A DNA stretch of 64,000 nucleotides, from the NCBI GenBank assembly GCA_963576475.1, contig OY754981.1, forward strand, positions 30,976,132-31,040,131, in the 5' to 3' direction. Under the pieces are notes generated by a model. The model saw nothing but the letters and a program-made list of their open reading frames with translations. It was not told the origin of the DNA and made no database searches. Shown one piece after another: positions 34,990 to 45,023 of this stretch (position 1 is the first letter of the stretch; each line of letters opens with the position of its first letter). The translations under genes and the position numbers were made by a program. Origin of the DNA: Molanna angustata. Taxonomy: Eukaryota; Arthropoda; Insecta; Trichoptera; Molannidae.

Positions 34990-35636
34990 TGGAAGCGAGG
35001 CCCCGGGCGTGGGCCGTTTCCCTGCTCTGGTCTTGCGGTCTCCACCTCCAGGGTCTCCTGCAGGAGTTCTTTGAAACTCCTCACTACTCTTCGGAGCCCT
35101 CTATGTTCAGGGAGCATCTGGAGGATGAATCCTTTATAGAATTCATCCAAATCCGACGTCTCTGCCTTCGGGTGGATTCTCTGATGTAGCATCCATTTGC
35201 TATGAACAAATGAATATGCGCTCTGGTTAGGTCGTTGTTCTGAACCGTACAACCGGGCGCGTATTTGTAGCCGACGATAGTCGCCGTCATACTCCTGGCA
35301 CAACATTTCCACAAAGGTGTCCCAGGGATATATTGAGTTGCCGTGTCGTTTCCACCAGTCCGCTGCTTCTCCTCTCAGTCTGGACGCCGCCAAGTCCGTC
35401 CAGTCTTCCTCGTGCACGTTGCGGCTGTGGAAGTGGGCTTCACATTTACGGATGAAGCCTTGGGGGGCCTCCTCCATCTGTCCTGAGAACGTGGCGTGCA
35501 GTGGTGTCATCAACCGCTGTAGGGTGTTTGCCAAGTTCCCTGCCAAGTCTCCTGTCATCAGTTGTAAGGGCGCCACCGGGTTGTCTGCCGGACCCGGAAA
35601 CGGCTGCTCAGCGGTATTGCTCCTTGTTGCAGGCAT
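34986..35636 (-). CDS. Gag-like protein
   Basis: The ATG at 35636 (MPATRSNTAEQ) gives 216 residues; the frame is open upstream into the 5' LTR but without ATG. The retrotransposon gag capsid region is recognisable by FSGQMEEAPQGFIRKCEAHF, the WW in EAADWWKRHG and the AYSFVHSKWMLHQRIHP segment, parallel to the gag at 10580. NPVAP near residue 20 is shared with all three LTR families. It is shorter than the gag at 10580 because the SR-rich tail is absent; no zinc knuckle is seen. Confidence 0.85.
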   Translation of the reverse strand: MPATRSNTAEQPFPGPADNPVAPLQLMTGDLAGNLANTLQRLMTPLHATFSGQMEEAPQGFIRKCEAHFHSRNVHEEDWTDLAASRLRGEAADWWKRHGNSIYPWDTFVEMLCQEYDGDYRRLQIRARLYGSEQRPNQSAYSFVHSKWMLHQRIHPKAETSDLDEFYKGFILQMLPEHRGLRRVVRSFKELLQETLEVETARPEQGNGPRPGPRFQ

Positions 35637-35682
35637 GATGTCTGTAGGGTGTTTCGTCGGCCCCTTTAGTTGGCGCGCCAAT

Positions 35683-35928
35683 TGATACCGGGCCTCCTTG
35701 TTGACTGACACCCGGTGCGAAAACCGGTCTCATCTTAACCGGTCCATCGGTCCGTCGCCGAGCAGGTACCAGTCGATCGCCGGCGGGCTCTGATTGGTTA
35801 ATCGCCCCGGCGTTCCTATTGGTCGAGCTGTCCATTAACAACATGTCACCGCGACATTGGTGTTGCGGTGAGGTGTCCCGTCACCGAACATTGGTGTTGA
35901 GCACACTCTGTCACGGCGGTCGGTATCA
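35683..35928 (-). repeat. 5' LTR (246 bp, internally deleted)
   Basis: Relative to the 682-bp LTR, 436 bp are missing exactly between two CCTCCTT copies (GGGCCTCCTT joined to GTTGACTG), as expected for slippage or recombination between short direct repeats. Confidence 0.88.
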
Positions 35929-36196
35929 GGACCTTCAACATATACGAACAAGTCGCTTCTCGAACTCCTTTATTAATACAGCAGCCCGACTGTGCAACGA
36001 TCTTCCGAATTCTGTGTTTCCACCTACGTACAACCCGGGTCTTTTTAAAATCCGAATCAATAAACTCTTCTATACTGCAAACCCCTCCCAACGCTACGTA
36101 GTGCGCTTCGGAAGAGCGAAATGGACCCAAATCCTAATAGCTGGTGTCCCCTACGTAGACACGTTAAAAAAAAAAAAATTACCTGTCATATTATGA
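35929..36196 (+). pseudogene. Fossil C-terminus of the second non-LTR ORF2, unit B (right part)
   Basis: Continuation of the fossil at 20236-20520, cut by the LTR element. SRFSNSFINTAARLCNDL is still readable. Confidence 0.75.
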
Positions 36197-36427
36197 TAGC
36201 CTCTATAATTTATTTATATGTAATTGTTTGTATAAAAAAAAAAAAAAAAAATGTACACAGCTGTCGGACTGTTTATAAAAATAAATAAAGCAACAACAAA
36301 AATGAAAGGCACAATTAATGACATTATCCGTAAATTTAAATTAAGGAAAGAATCTCACACACACACAAACAAACACACACACACGTCGGCAAGTTACTGA
36401 CTGAGAGAAATTTCTACATATATTGGT

Positions 36428-36443
36428 GGCCCTGAAAAGGGCC
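36428..36443 (-). terminator. Histone mRNA 3' hairpin of H2A, unit B
   Basis: GGCCCTGAAAAGGGCC on the plus strand. Confidence 0.95.
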
Positions 36444-36540
36444 TTTTTTTTAAGAATGTATCCTTCTTGACCGTCGCGCGCAACACACCGTAGGTGTGTG
36501 TGTGTAATGTGGATGGTTGAACGAATGCGCGTGTGCGGAT

Positions 36541-37008
<468 letters not shown>

Positions 37009-37379
37009 TTGGTCATTGGTCATCACTGACAAATGAAGTGCCGGGTCTTGTGACCCCTGACTTCTTCATCTGAAGTTGGGTAACTGGGAATTTTTGAGAA
37101 TATATTATTCTGAAGCGGTTTGGGAATGAAGTTATACAATTATGGGTGTGAAGTTAAAGTTGAATTGGGGGGGGGGGTGGAGTGTGACTGGATAGTGTTA
37201 TTGTGTAATGATATTGTGAGTGATATTGTAAGGCGTAATGTGTTATAATGTGAATAGACTAATTGTACTGAATCATAATACTTGAATAAGTGAATATGTA
37301 AATAATAATAAATAAATAAATAAATAAATAATACATTTTAGTAGTAGTTGTCCTGGGGTTTGTTGGGTTATTTGGGTAG

Positions 37380-40091
37380 TTACGGTGGGGGTTCGGGGGG
37401 GGGAGGTTTCTTTAAGACAGATTTGGGGCGTTTAAATTTGAAGGAATCGTTTTCGTCATAACTGGCTAGTGTGTTGATGGATGGGTTTTTATGGAGGGGG
37501 ATTTTAGCGTAAAAGCGTTCTGAAAGGGAGTATATAAATTCTTGGATGGTGGGGACTTTGGCATCTTCATGTAGGAGCGAGGTTCTCGTCCACAATGGGG
37601 CGCCTAGAGCTAGTCGTAAGGCCTTATTTTGAACAACTTGCAGCCGATTTATATGAGATGGCGCTGCGTTTCCCCAGATGGGGCACGCGTATGTCATGAT
37701 GGGACGTATGACTGTCTTATAAATCAGCAGCTTGTTGTTGTTGTTTAGTTTGCTGCCTTTGTTGAGCATGGGGTACAGTGAAGCCATTACACCCGAGGCA
37801 GCGGTTGACTTGTTTTTTATGTGTGTACTCCATGTGAGACCTTTGTCTAGGGTGAGGCCTAGGTATTTAACCTCGCTTTTCCATGGGATGGTTTGTCCAA
37901 ACATGGTGAGGGGGTCTGGGAGTTGGGGACGTTTGCGAGTGAAGAGCACAGCGACGCTTTTGGAAGGGTTTATGATGATGCGCCACTTTGTGCACCATTG
38001 TTCCAGGAGTGTTGCCATCTCCTGTACTCTGGCGGTGGCGAGAATGGGGCATCTGGAGCTGGAGAGGATGCCTTTGTCGTCGGCGAAGTTTACTATGTGG
38101 ACATTCCACGAGAGAGGTTTGGGGAGGTCGCTGGCGTAAATTATGTAGAGCATTGGGGAGATGAGGGATCCCTGGGGGACTCCTGCCCTGATAGGTCGTT
38201 CTGTGGAGAGGGTGCCATTGAGTTTTACTTTGAAAGATCTTCCTCTGAGGAAGGAGGAGATGAGGAGAATCATCGCGGTGGGGATACCGAAACTGGATAG
38301 TTTGAATATGATGCCTTCATGCCAGACCTTGTCGAAGGCCTTGCTGACATCTAGAGATAGCATAGCTGTGTGGCAGTTATCGTTGAATCCTTTGGTGATG
38401 ATTTCCACGACTCGAAGGAGTTGGTGATCCGTGGCGTGGGCTTCACGGAAACCGTGTTGGTGATCTGGAATAACTTTGTTCTCCTCGACCACCGGTTTGA
38501 GGCGGTTTAGGATGACTCTTTCGAGTATTTTACCAGGGCAGGGAAGAAGGCTGATTGGGCGGTGGTTTTCTGGGTTTTGGTGGTCCTTCCCGGGTTTGGG
38601 GATAAGAATTACATCTGCTTTTTTCCAGGCAGATGGGAAGTGGGTGAGAGAGAGGGCTGCGTTGCAGAGGGACGTGAGTGTCTCTATTCCCTTGGAGGTG
38701 AGGTTCTGGAGGACCTTGTTCTGAATTTGGTCAGGACCAGGGGCTTTGCGTTTTTTGAGGGATTTGATGATCTTTGAAATTTCTTGGGGGGTCGTCGGGG
38801 GTAGGGGGTCGTGAGCGGTCATTGTCAGAATTTCTGAGACTTGGTCTTCAACTTGGGTGATGTGGTTTGGTATGTCTTTATCTGTGAACGGTGTGAATTG
38901 AGCTTCTAAGCTATCCGCGAAAGCCTCTGCTCTATCTTGTGCTGTGTATGCTGGGCCGGATGGAGTGTTGAGCGCGGTGATTCTGTGGTGTGGTGTCCTG
39001 AGTGTTCTAGCTAATTTGTATCCTGCGTTTAAGTCGTTGTTTAGGGAGGATATGAAGTCGTGCCATCTTTCGTTCCTAAGTTCAGTGAGGGCTAACTTAA
39101 CTTCGGCTGATAGTCTGTTTTTGTGCATGCGGTGAAGGGGATCTCCTGTTCGTTGCCATTGTTTCCGGGCACGATTTTTTTCGCGTATGAGTTCTTTGAT
39201 GTGTTGAGGAAGGTCGTTTTGGTGTTGTTTTTTGTTTATCGTGTTGGTGGCTGCCTGAAGGGCATTTTGAATAGTGTTGGTGAAATTGGAGACTTCTTCA
39301 TCCAATTGTGTAGTGTTCAGGATGGGGCCAGGAGGGCTAATTTTGTCTAGAAAATGTGGCAGCTTGTGCCAGAGGATCTTTTGGTGTACTGGTGTGGTGG
39401 GGTCTGTTGGGGTTCCATCCTGGAGGTGCAGTAGGACCGGGCAGTGGTCTGAGCACAGTTCCTGGACGGCTTTTATGGAGTATCTGAAGGGGGTGTTTTT
39501 GAGGATGGCGATGTCTATGACATCAGGGGTTCCATTGTTGAAGGGGAATATGGTTGGGGAGTCTGGGGCGATTATGGAAATGTTGTGCGTGAGTGAATAT
39601 TTGTGTAGGGCGTTCCCTTTGGTGTTGTTGTTTCGGCTGTGCCATGCGCCATGTTTGGCGTTTAGGTCGCCTGCAATGATGGTGGGTGTGTTATCTTGGA
39701 GCAGTGTGTCTAGTTCGGTTGTGTCTAGCTGAGTGTTTGGCGGACAGTATATGGAGATAAGTTTGAGGGGACCTGAGTGTGTGTTGAGCATTAATGTGGT
39801 GGTTTCCAGCTTTATTTGATTGGGTGCTGGTATTTCGCAATAATCTAGATTGTCTTTGACGATTATTGCCGTACCACCACCTTTGCATCTGAGTCTATCT
39901 GTCCTAAGTGTATTGTAGTTCTTGATAGTGAGCTTGTGTACTGGTTTCAACCATGTCTCATTGATTAGGAGGAGGTCAAGGTTGTGTTCTTCGAGGAAGA
40001 GCTCAACCTCAGCCTTGAAGTTTCTAACTTGACCGTTTGCGTTCCAAAACGCGATTTGAAGGTGGGTGGGTTTGCGGGGGGGTCTAGCCAT
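37380..40091 (-). CDS. Jockey-type ORF2: endonuclease and reverse transcriptase, copy 1
   Basis: The 903-residue polyprotein is complete. Endonuclease, about 5-225: FWNANG (N18), INETW (E45), IAGDLNAKHGAW (D142, N144) and SDHCPV (D215, H216). Reverse transcriptase, about 430-740: KRKAPGPDQI, LIPKPGK, NHRPISLLPC, the first catalytic aspartates in SLDVSKAFD (D581), GVPQGSLISP and the catalytic NFADDKG (FADD at 669-672, where YADD is more usual). A C-terminal region with IYKTVIRPIMTYACPIWG follows. It nicks DNA and copies the element RNA at the nick. It overlaps ORF1 by 8 nt (ATGGCTAG), suggesting coupled re-initiation. Residue 482 is Leu; copy 2 has Pro. Confidence 0.95.
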   Translation of the reverse strand: MARPPRKPTHLQIAFWNANGQVRNFKAEVELFLEEHNLDLLLINETWLKPVHKLTIKNYNTLRTDRLRCKGGGTAIIVKDNLDYCEIPAPNQIKLETTTLMLNTHSGPLKLISIYCPPNTQLDTTELDTLLQDNTPTIIAGDLNAKHGAWHSRNNNTKGNALHKYSLTHNISIIAPDSPTIFPFNNGTPDVIDIAILKNTPFRYSIKAVQELCSDHCPVLLHLQDGTPTDPTTPVHQKILWHKLPHFLDKISPPGPILNTTQLDEEVSNFTNTIQNALQAATNTINKKQHQNDLPQHIKELIREKNRARKQWQRTGDPLHRMHKNRLSAEVKLALTELRNERWHDFISSLNNDLNAGYKLARTLRTPHHRITALNTPSGPAYTAQDRAEAFADSLEAQFTPFTDKDIPNHITQVEDQVSEILTMTAHDPLPPTTPQEISKIIKSLKKRKAPGPDQIQNKVLQNLTSKGIETLTSLCNAALSLTHFPSAWKKADVILIPKPGKDHQNPENHRPISLLPCPGKILERVILNRLKPVVEENKVIPDHQHGFREAHATDHQLLRVVEIITKGFNDNCHTAMLSLDVSKAFDKVWHEGIIFKLSSFGIPTAMILLISSFLRGRSFKVKLNGTLSTERPIRAGVPQGSLISPMLYIIYASDLPKPLSWNVHIVNFADDKGILSSSRCPILATARVQEMATLLEQWCTKWRIIINPSKSVAVLFTRKRPQLPDPLTMFGQTIPWKSEVKYLGLTLDKGLTWSTHIKNKSTAASGVMASLYPMLNKGSKLNNNNKLLIYKTVIRPIMTYACPIWGNAAPSHINRLQVVQNKALRLALGAPLWTRTSLLHEDAKVPTIQEFIYSLSERFYAKIPLHKNPSINTLASYDENDSFKFKRPKSVLKKPPPPEPPP

Positions 40092-41640
40092 TTATGATGT
40101 TTTGGGCTTCCTGAAGGAGGGAGGCAGCTGTTTTTGTGAACTCCTCTAGCTTGCGCGTGAGGAGCAGAAGGGTGGATGTGGGTCCTGTAGGGTTCGGGTT
40201 GGTGGGAGGGGGTTGAGGAGCTTGGCGTGGGAATGTTTTGAAGGTAGGTGCTGGCCAGTTGGGCTGGGGGTTTGGTCCGGAGGGGGTTGGGAGAAGTGGC
40301 CATTTTGGGTTTAGGGACATCAGGGGTTGGGGCCGTTGGTAGCTGGTGGTTTGGGGGCGGCTTCTGGTGGGTATGGGATGGGGCGGGATCGTCTGTCTGT
40401 GGTTTTTTGGGTTTTCAGGGCACCCCTTGAAGTTTGCGGGGTGTGGACCAGAGCAGAGGACGCAAGTGGCTGGGGTTTCGCGGCTTTTAGTGCACTCGCT
40501 GTGGTGGTGGTCTCCGGCGCACTTGAGGCATCTGGCTGCCGCAAAGCAGTTCGTCGCCGAGTGGCCGTGTCGTTGGCAGCGGTAACACTGACCAACGGGT
40601 CCGGTCTGATTTCTCAGACTTTCAACCCTCACCACAACGTGGAGCACGCTGTCCAGCTTGTTAAAGATGGACTTGCCATCCTCTCCTCTAGTGAGGTTTA
40701 TAAGGACGAGTGGGATTTCTCGCCTTTCTGCTCCCGTTCTCATCCTGTGGGCAGACAGGACGGGAAAGCCTTTTTTAAGGAGATCCTCCTTGATTTCTTC
40801 AGGGGAGAAGTCTTCAGGAAGTCCCCTGAGGACGACCTTGAGGGGCTTCTCTTCCTGTAGGGAGAAGGAGTGAAATTCAATTTTGGAGTTTTTGAGGGCC
40901 TTTGTGGCCTTGTTGAAGGTGAGAGGCGATTTGACAATGATTTTAATGGTTTTACCGCTTGCTATCGCAAGGAAGTCGATTCCCTTTTCCGTGAAAAGGG
41001 CGGAAGTCTTTTTGAGATCCTCTTTTTTGTGGAGGATGATTGGGGGGATCCTGGAGGGTTTGGGTTGTTCGGTGGGAGTTGTGGTCGGTTGGGAGTTGGG
41101 CGAGGTTGGCAGGGTATGAGGTGGGGGGTTGCCTTCCGTAGGAGTTGGGCGGGGAGGGGAGGGCGAGGCTCTGGTGTCGGCAATTTTGGCTTTGGGGCTG
41201 GTGGGGGTGGGAGAAGGGGTATCTTTTTGGGGCCTCTTTCTTTTACTCACTGGGGTGGTCCAGTTTGAAGAGGTGGAAGAGGAGGAGGTGCAAGTTGCAG
41301 GAGGGGTTGTGTATTCATAGTCCGATTCCTCTGAGGAGGCCTCGACTACTTCCTTCGGGAGGTTTAACTCTCTTGATAATTTTAAGAGAGTCGGGAGGAG
41401 GGAGCGGTCTTGGAGTGCGGATCGCGCTGCTAGCAGTGCTTCGCGTAGCAGCGAGTCTGGGGGATTGTTTGTTGTGAGGAGTAGGTCTCTAAGGACTTGT
41501 CCTGCGGGCCTAGTGGTACGGAGCGAGGCTCCTGGAGAAGTGCTGTGGATGGGGGAGTTTGGGGATGGGTGAAGAGGGGAGGTTGTATTATATGCCTCAA
41601 GGTGTGACATGGAAGGCGGGGGGGACGAATTTTGTGACAT
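40084..41640 (-). CDS. Jockey-type ORF1: nucleic-acid-binding gag-like protein, copy 1
   Basis: The 518-residue protein starts with a Ser/Pro/Thr-rich half (1-200), then a PRE_C2HC-type domain (about 205-340, with LKVVLRGLPEDFSPEEIKED) and three zinc knuckles: C352-C355-H360-C365, C371-C374-H379-C383 and C393-C396-H400-C407. The tail is proline-rich. In the Jockey clade this protein coats the element RNA and helps target it to chromatin. It is intact, and its protein is identical to copy 2. Confidence 0.93.
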   Translation of the reverse strand: MSQNSSPPPSMSHLEAYNTTSPLHPSPNSPIHSTSPGASLRTTRPAGQVLRDLLLTTNNPPDSLLREALLAARSALQDRSLLPTLLKLSRELNLPKEVVEASSEESDYEYTTPPATCTSSSSTSSNWTTPVSKRKRPQKDTPSPTPTSPKAKIADTRASPSPPRPTPTEGNPPPHTLPTSPNSQPTTTPTEQPKPSRIPPIILHKKEDLKKTSALFTEKGIDFLAIASGKTIKIIVKSPLTFNKATKALKNSKIEFHSFSLQEEKPLKVVLRGLPEDFSPEEIKEDLLKKGFPVLSAHRMRTGAERREIPLVLINLTRGEDGKSIFNKLDSVLHVVVRVESLRNQTGPVGQCYRCQRHGHSATNCFAAARCLKCAGDHHHSECTKSRETPATCVLCSGPHPANFKGCPENPKNHRQTIPPHPIPTRSRPQTTSYQRPQPLMSLNPKWPLLPTPSGPNPQPNWPAPTFKTFPRQAPQPPPTNPNPTGPTSTLLLLTRKLEEFTKTAASLLQEAQNIING

Positions 41641-41676
41641 GGTTTAATGCAATATGTAAATAAATAATAATAAAAA

Positions 41677-42226
41677 GGAAATATAATGGTGTGGTGCAAT
41701 ATAATACAGTGTTGTATAGTGTATGTTATGGAATAGTATATGTATATAATTTTATATATGGTGTGTGGGTTGATGTGGTGTAATGTGTTTAGATATAAAT
41801 TAAGTTTAATGCAAGTACATAAAGTGTAGTATGGTGGTATAATGTACGATAAGGTACAAAATATAATGGTGTGGTGCGATATAATATAATGTTGTGTAGT
41901 GTGTTTGTAGTGTGTGCTATAAGATTGTATATGTATATAATTTTGAATATGGTGTGTGAGTTAATATGATGTAATGCGTTTAGTTATAATTAGGTTTAAT
42001 GTAATGTACATATGTGCAGTATGGTGGTATATTGTACGATGAAACACGAAAATATAATGGTGTGGTGCAATATGATATAATGTTGTGTAGTGCGTTTGTA
42101 GTGTGTGTTATAGAATAGTATATGTGTATAATTTTGTATATGGTGTGTGAGTTAATGTGATGTAAGTGTTTAGGTATAAAATAAGTTTAATGCAATGTAC
42201 ATAAGGTGTAGTATGGTGGTATATTG
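41677..42226 (-). repeat. 5' UTR tandem monomers, copy 1
   Basis: Mirror image of 42881-43430: about three AT-rich monomers of roughly 190 bp. Confidence 0.8.
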
Positions 42227-42310
42227 TAGTGTTTTATAGTGTGGTGTAGTATGAGGTGTAATGTGCTGAAGTGTGGTAGTAAAATAGTATGGTGTGTAGG
42301 GTGAAGTGAT

Positions 42311-42357
42311 GCTCGGCAAAGTGACAAAATGCAAGTGAATTGAAATTTTGAAGCAAT
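42311..42357 (+). promoter_or_regulatory. 47-bp island of H2B promoter between the two Jockey elements
   Basis: GCTCGGCAAAGTGACAAAAT and the following 27 bases match the H2B upstream region at 58468-58514. The last 12 bp (TTTTGAAGCAAT, 42346-42357) are the left target duplication of copy 2. It shows that both elements entered the H2B promoter. Confidence 0.93.
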
Positions 42358-42880
42358 GGCACCCATGATCAATCATTCTCGCTCGCAACACCAGCCAGTA
42401 CAGACGCTCTATCCAGTGCTCCGCTCCTACAACAACAAGTGAATAAAACCCACCTCAGTGTATAACCATACTCCAGTGTCTCGCCGCTCTGCCTGCCCGC
42501 CCGAAAGACGAGTAAGGCCACAGGCGGATCGGCGATCGATTATCACTACAGTGCATAAACTCAGTGCAGTGAAAGTGTATCGCCAGATAATAGTGAAACA
42601 CAGCGTCCTCTATCTGCCACAAAAAATCGACTGTCACTAGGTGAGTTACCATCATTATTCATTGTCATCTCCTGACCACCACTTTCTTTAAATTTCAAAT
42701 TGTATCCCCATTTCTATTTTTATCTAAAAATCAACACTCTTCGTAAACGCTACCTCTCTCTCCCACGTTATTTTTACCCACAACACACCATCCCACATCA
42801 CTTCACCCTACACACCATACTATTTTACTACCACACTTCAGCACATTACACCTCATACTACACCACACTATAAAACACTA

Positions 42881-43430
42881 CAATATACCACCATACTACA
42901 CCTTATGTACATTGCATTAAACTTATTTTATACCTAAACACTTACATCACATTAACTCACACACCATATACAAAATTATACACATATACTATTCTATAAC
43001 ACACACTACAAACGCACTACACAACATTATATCATATTGCACCACACCATTATATTTTCGTGTTTCATCGTACAATATACCACCATACTGCACATATGTA
43101 CATTACATTAAACCTAATTATAACTAAACGCATTACATCATATTAACTCACACACCATATTCAAAATTATATACATATACAATCTTATAGCACACACTAC
43201 AAACACACTACACAACATTATATTATATCGCACCACACCATTATATTTTGTACCTTATCGTACATTATACCACCATACTACACTTTATGTACTTGCATTA
43301 AACTTAATTTATATCTAAACACATTACACCACATCAACCCACACACCATATATAAAATTATATACATATACTATTCCATAACATACACTATACAACACTG
43401 TATTATATTGCACCACACCATTATATTTCC
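42881..43430 (+). repeat. 5' UTR tandem monomers (about 190 bp, three copies), copy 2
   Basis: Monomers start at about 42881, 43073 and 43263, each with ATACCACCATACT, a TACATT/GCATTAAACTTA segment, CACACACCATAT and CACCACACCATTATATTT. Promoter-bearing monomers occur in the 5' UTR of mouse L1; a similar role here is inference. Confidence 0.82.
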
Positions 43431-43466
43431 TTTTTATTATTATTTATTTACATATTGCATTAAACC

Positions 43467-45023
43467 ATGTCACAAAATTCGTCCCCCCCGCCTTCCATGT
43501 CACACCTTGAGGCATATAATACAACCTCCCCTCTTCACCCATCCCCAAACTCCCCCATCCACAGCACTTCTCCAGGAGCCTCGCTCCGTACCACTAGGCC
43601 CGCAGGACAAGTCCTTAGAGACCTACTCCTCACAACAAACAATCCCCCAGACTCGCTGCTACGCGAAGCACTGCTAGCAGCGCGATCCGCACTCCAAGAC
43701 CGCTCCCTCCTCCCGACTCTCTTAAAATTATCAAGAGAGTTAAACCTCCCGAAGGAAGTAGTCGAGGCCTCCTCAGAGGAATCGGACTATGAATACACAA
43801 CCCCTCCTGCAACTTGCACCTCCTCCTCTTCCACCTCTTCAAACTGGACCACCCCAGTGAGTAAAAGAAAGAGGCCCCAAAAAGATACCCCTTCTCCCAC
43901 CCCCACCAGCCCCAAAGCCAAAATTGCCGACACCAGAGCCTCGCCCTCCCCTCCCCGCCCAACTCCTACGGAAGGCAACCCCCCACCTCATACCCTGCCA
44001 ACCTCGCCCAACTCCCAACCGACCACAACTCCCACCGAACAACCCAAACCCTCCAGGATCCCCCCAATCATCCTCCACAAAAAAGAGGATCTCAAAAAGA
44101 CTTCCGCCCTTTTCACGGAAAAGGGAATCGACTTCCTTGCGATAGCAAGCGGTAAAACCATTAAAATCATTGTCAAATCGCCTCTCACCTTCAACAAGGC
44201 CACAAAGGCCCTCAAAAACTCCAAAATTGAATTTCACTCCTTCTCCCTACAGGAAGAGAAGCCCCTCAAGGTCGTCCTCAGGGGACTTCCTGAAGACTTC
44301 TCCCCCGAAGAAATCAAGGAGGATCTCCTTAAAAAAGGCTTTCCCGTCCTGTCTGCCCACAGGATGAGAACGGGAGCAGAAAGGCGAGAAATCCCACTCG
44401 TCCTTATAAACCTCACTAGAGGAGAGGATGGCAAGTCCATCTTTAACAAGCTGGACAGCGTGCTCCACGTTGTGGTGAGGGTTGAAAGTCTGAGAAATCA
44501 GACCGGACCCGTTGGTCAGTGTTACCGCTGCCAACGACACGGCCACTCGGCGACGAACTGCTTTGCGGCAGCCAGATGCCTCAAGTGCGCCGGAGACCAC
44601 CACCACAGCGAGTGCACTAAAAGCCGCGAAACCCCAGCCACTTGCGTCCTCTGCTCTGGTCCACACCCCGCAAACTTCAAGGGGTGCCCTGAAAACCCAA
44701 AAAACCACAGACAGACGATCCCGCCCCATCCCATACCCACCAGAAGCCGCCCCCAAACCACCAGCTACCAACGGCCCCAACCCCTGATGTCCCTAAACCC
44801 AAAATGGCCACTTCTCCCAACCCCCTCCGGACCAAACCCCCAGCCCAACTGGCCAGCACCTACCTTCAAAACATTCCCACGCCAAGCTCCTCAACCCCCT
44901 CCCACCAACCCGAACCCTACAGGACCCACATCCACCCTTCTGCTCCTCACGCGCAAGCTAGAGGAGTTCACAAAAACAGCTGCCTCCCTCCTTCAGGAAG
45001 CCCAAAACATCATAAATGGCTAG
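43467..45023 (+). CDS. Jockey-type ORF1, copy 2
   Basis: A 518-residue protein identical to that of copy 1, with the same PRE_C2HC-type region and three CCHC knuckles. The only nucleotide difference seen is a silent one in the FSPEE segment (about 44308). The stop codon TAG lies inside the 8-nt overlap with ORF2. Confidence 0.93.
   Translation: MSQNSSPPPSMSHLEAYNTTSPLHPSPNSPIHSTSPGASLRTTRPAGQVLRDLLLTTNNPPDSLLREALLAARSALQDRSLLPTLLKLSRELNLPKEVVEASSEESDYEYTTPPATCTSSSSTSSNWTTPVSKRKRPQKDTPSPTPTSPKAKIADTRASPSPPRPTPTEGNPPPHTLPTSPNSQPTTTPTEQPKPSRIPPIILHKKEDLKKTSALFTEKGIDFLAIASGKTIKIIVKSPLTFNKATKALKNSKIEFHSFSLQEEKPLKVVLRGLPEDFSPEEIKEDLLKKGFPVLSAHRMRTGAERREIPLVLINLTRGEDGKSIFNKLDSVLHVVVRVESLRNQTGPVGQCYRCQRHGHSATNCFAAARCLKCAGDHHHSECTKSRETPATCVLCSGPHPANFKGCPENPKNHRQTIPPHPIPTRSRPQTTSYQRPQPLMSLNPKWPLLPTPSGPNPQPNWPAPTFKTFPRQAPQPPPTNPNPTGPTSTLLLLTRKLEEFTKTAASLLQEAQNIING

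Larger units (their letters stand above)
33244..35928 (-). mobile_element. LTR retrotransposon with gag and an unusual second ORF, no RT or IN
   Basis: The element lies on the minus strand: 5' LTR 35928-35683, primer site TGGCGCGCCAACTAAAGG just inside it, gag, a second frame, a purine tract (AAGGTGGGGTGGA) and 3' LTR 33925-33244. Ends are TGATACC...GGTATCA. GGAC is duplicated (33240-33243, 35929-35932). The total is 2685 bp. The 3' LTR is 682 bp but the 5' LTR only 246 bp. No reverse transcriptase or integrase is encoded, and the gag start (MPATRSN...NPVAP) resembles that of the other LTR elements in the window. Confidence 0.92.
37009..42310 (-). mobile_element. Jockey-type non-LTR retrotransposon, copy 1 (5'-truncated in its UTR)
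   Basis: This minus-strand copy has both ORFs intact. It is 5302 bp, exactly the length of copy 2 from 42797 to 48098, so it lacks only the first 439 bp of 5' UTR. The 3' end lacks a poly(A) tail and ends in GATGACCAATGACCAA. No target duplication is seen; 95 bp of histone promoter are missing at its insertion point. Comparison of the frames with copy 2 shows two differences: one synonymous change in ORF1 and L482P in ORF2. Confidence 0.92.

Noticed and set aside
38944..41477. Many opposite-strand frames over Jockey ORF1/ORF2
   Set aside because: Shadows of the two real ORFs; they appear symmetrically in both copies.
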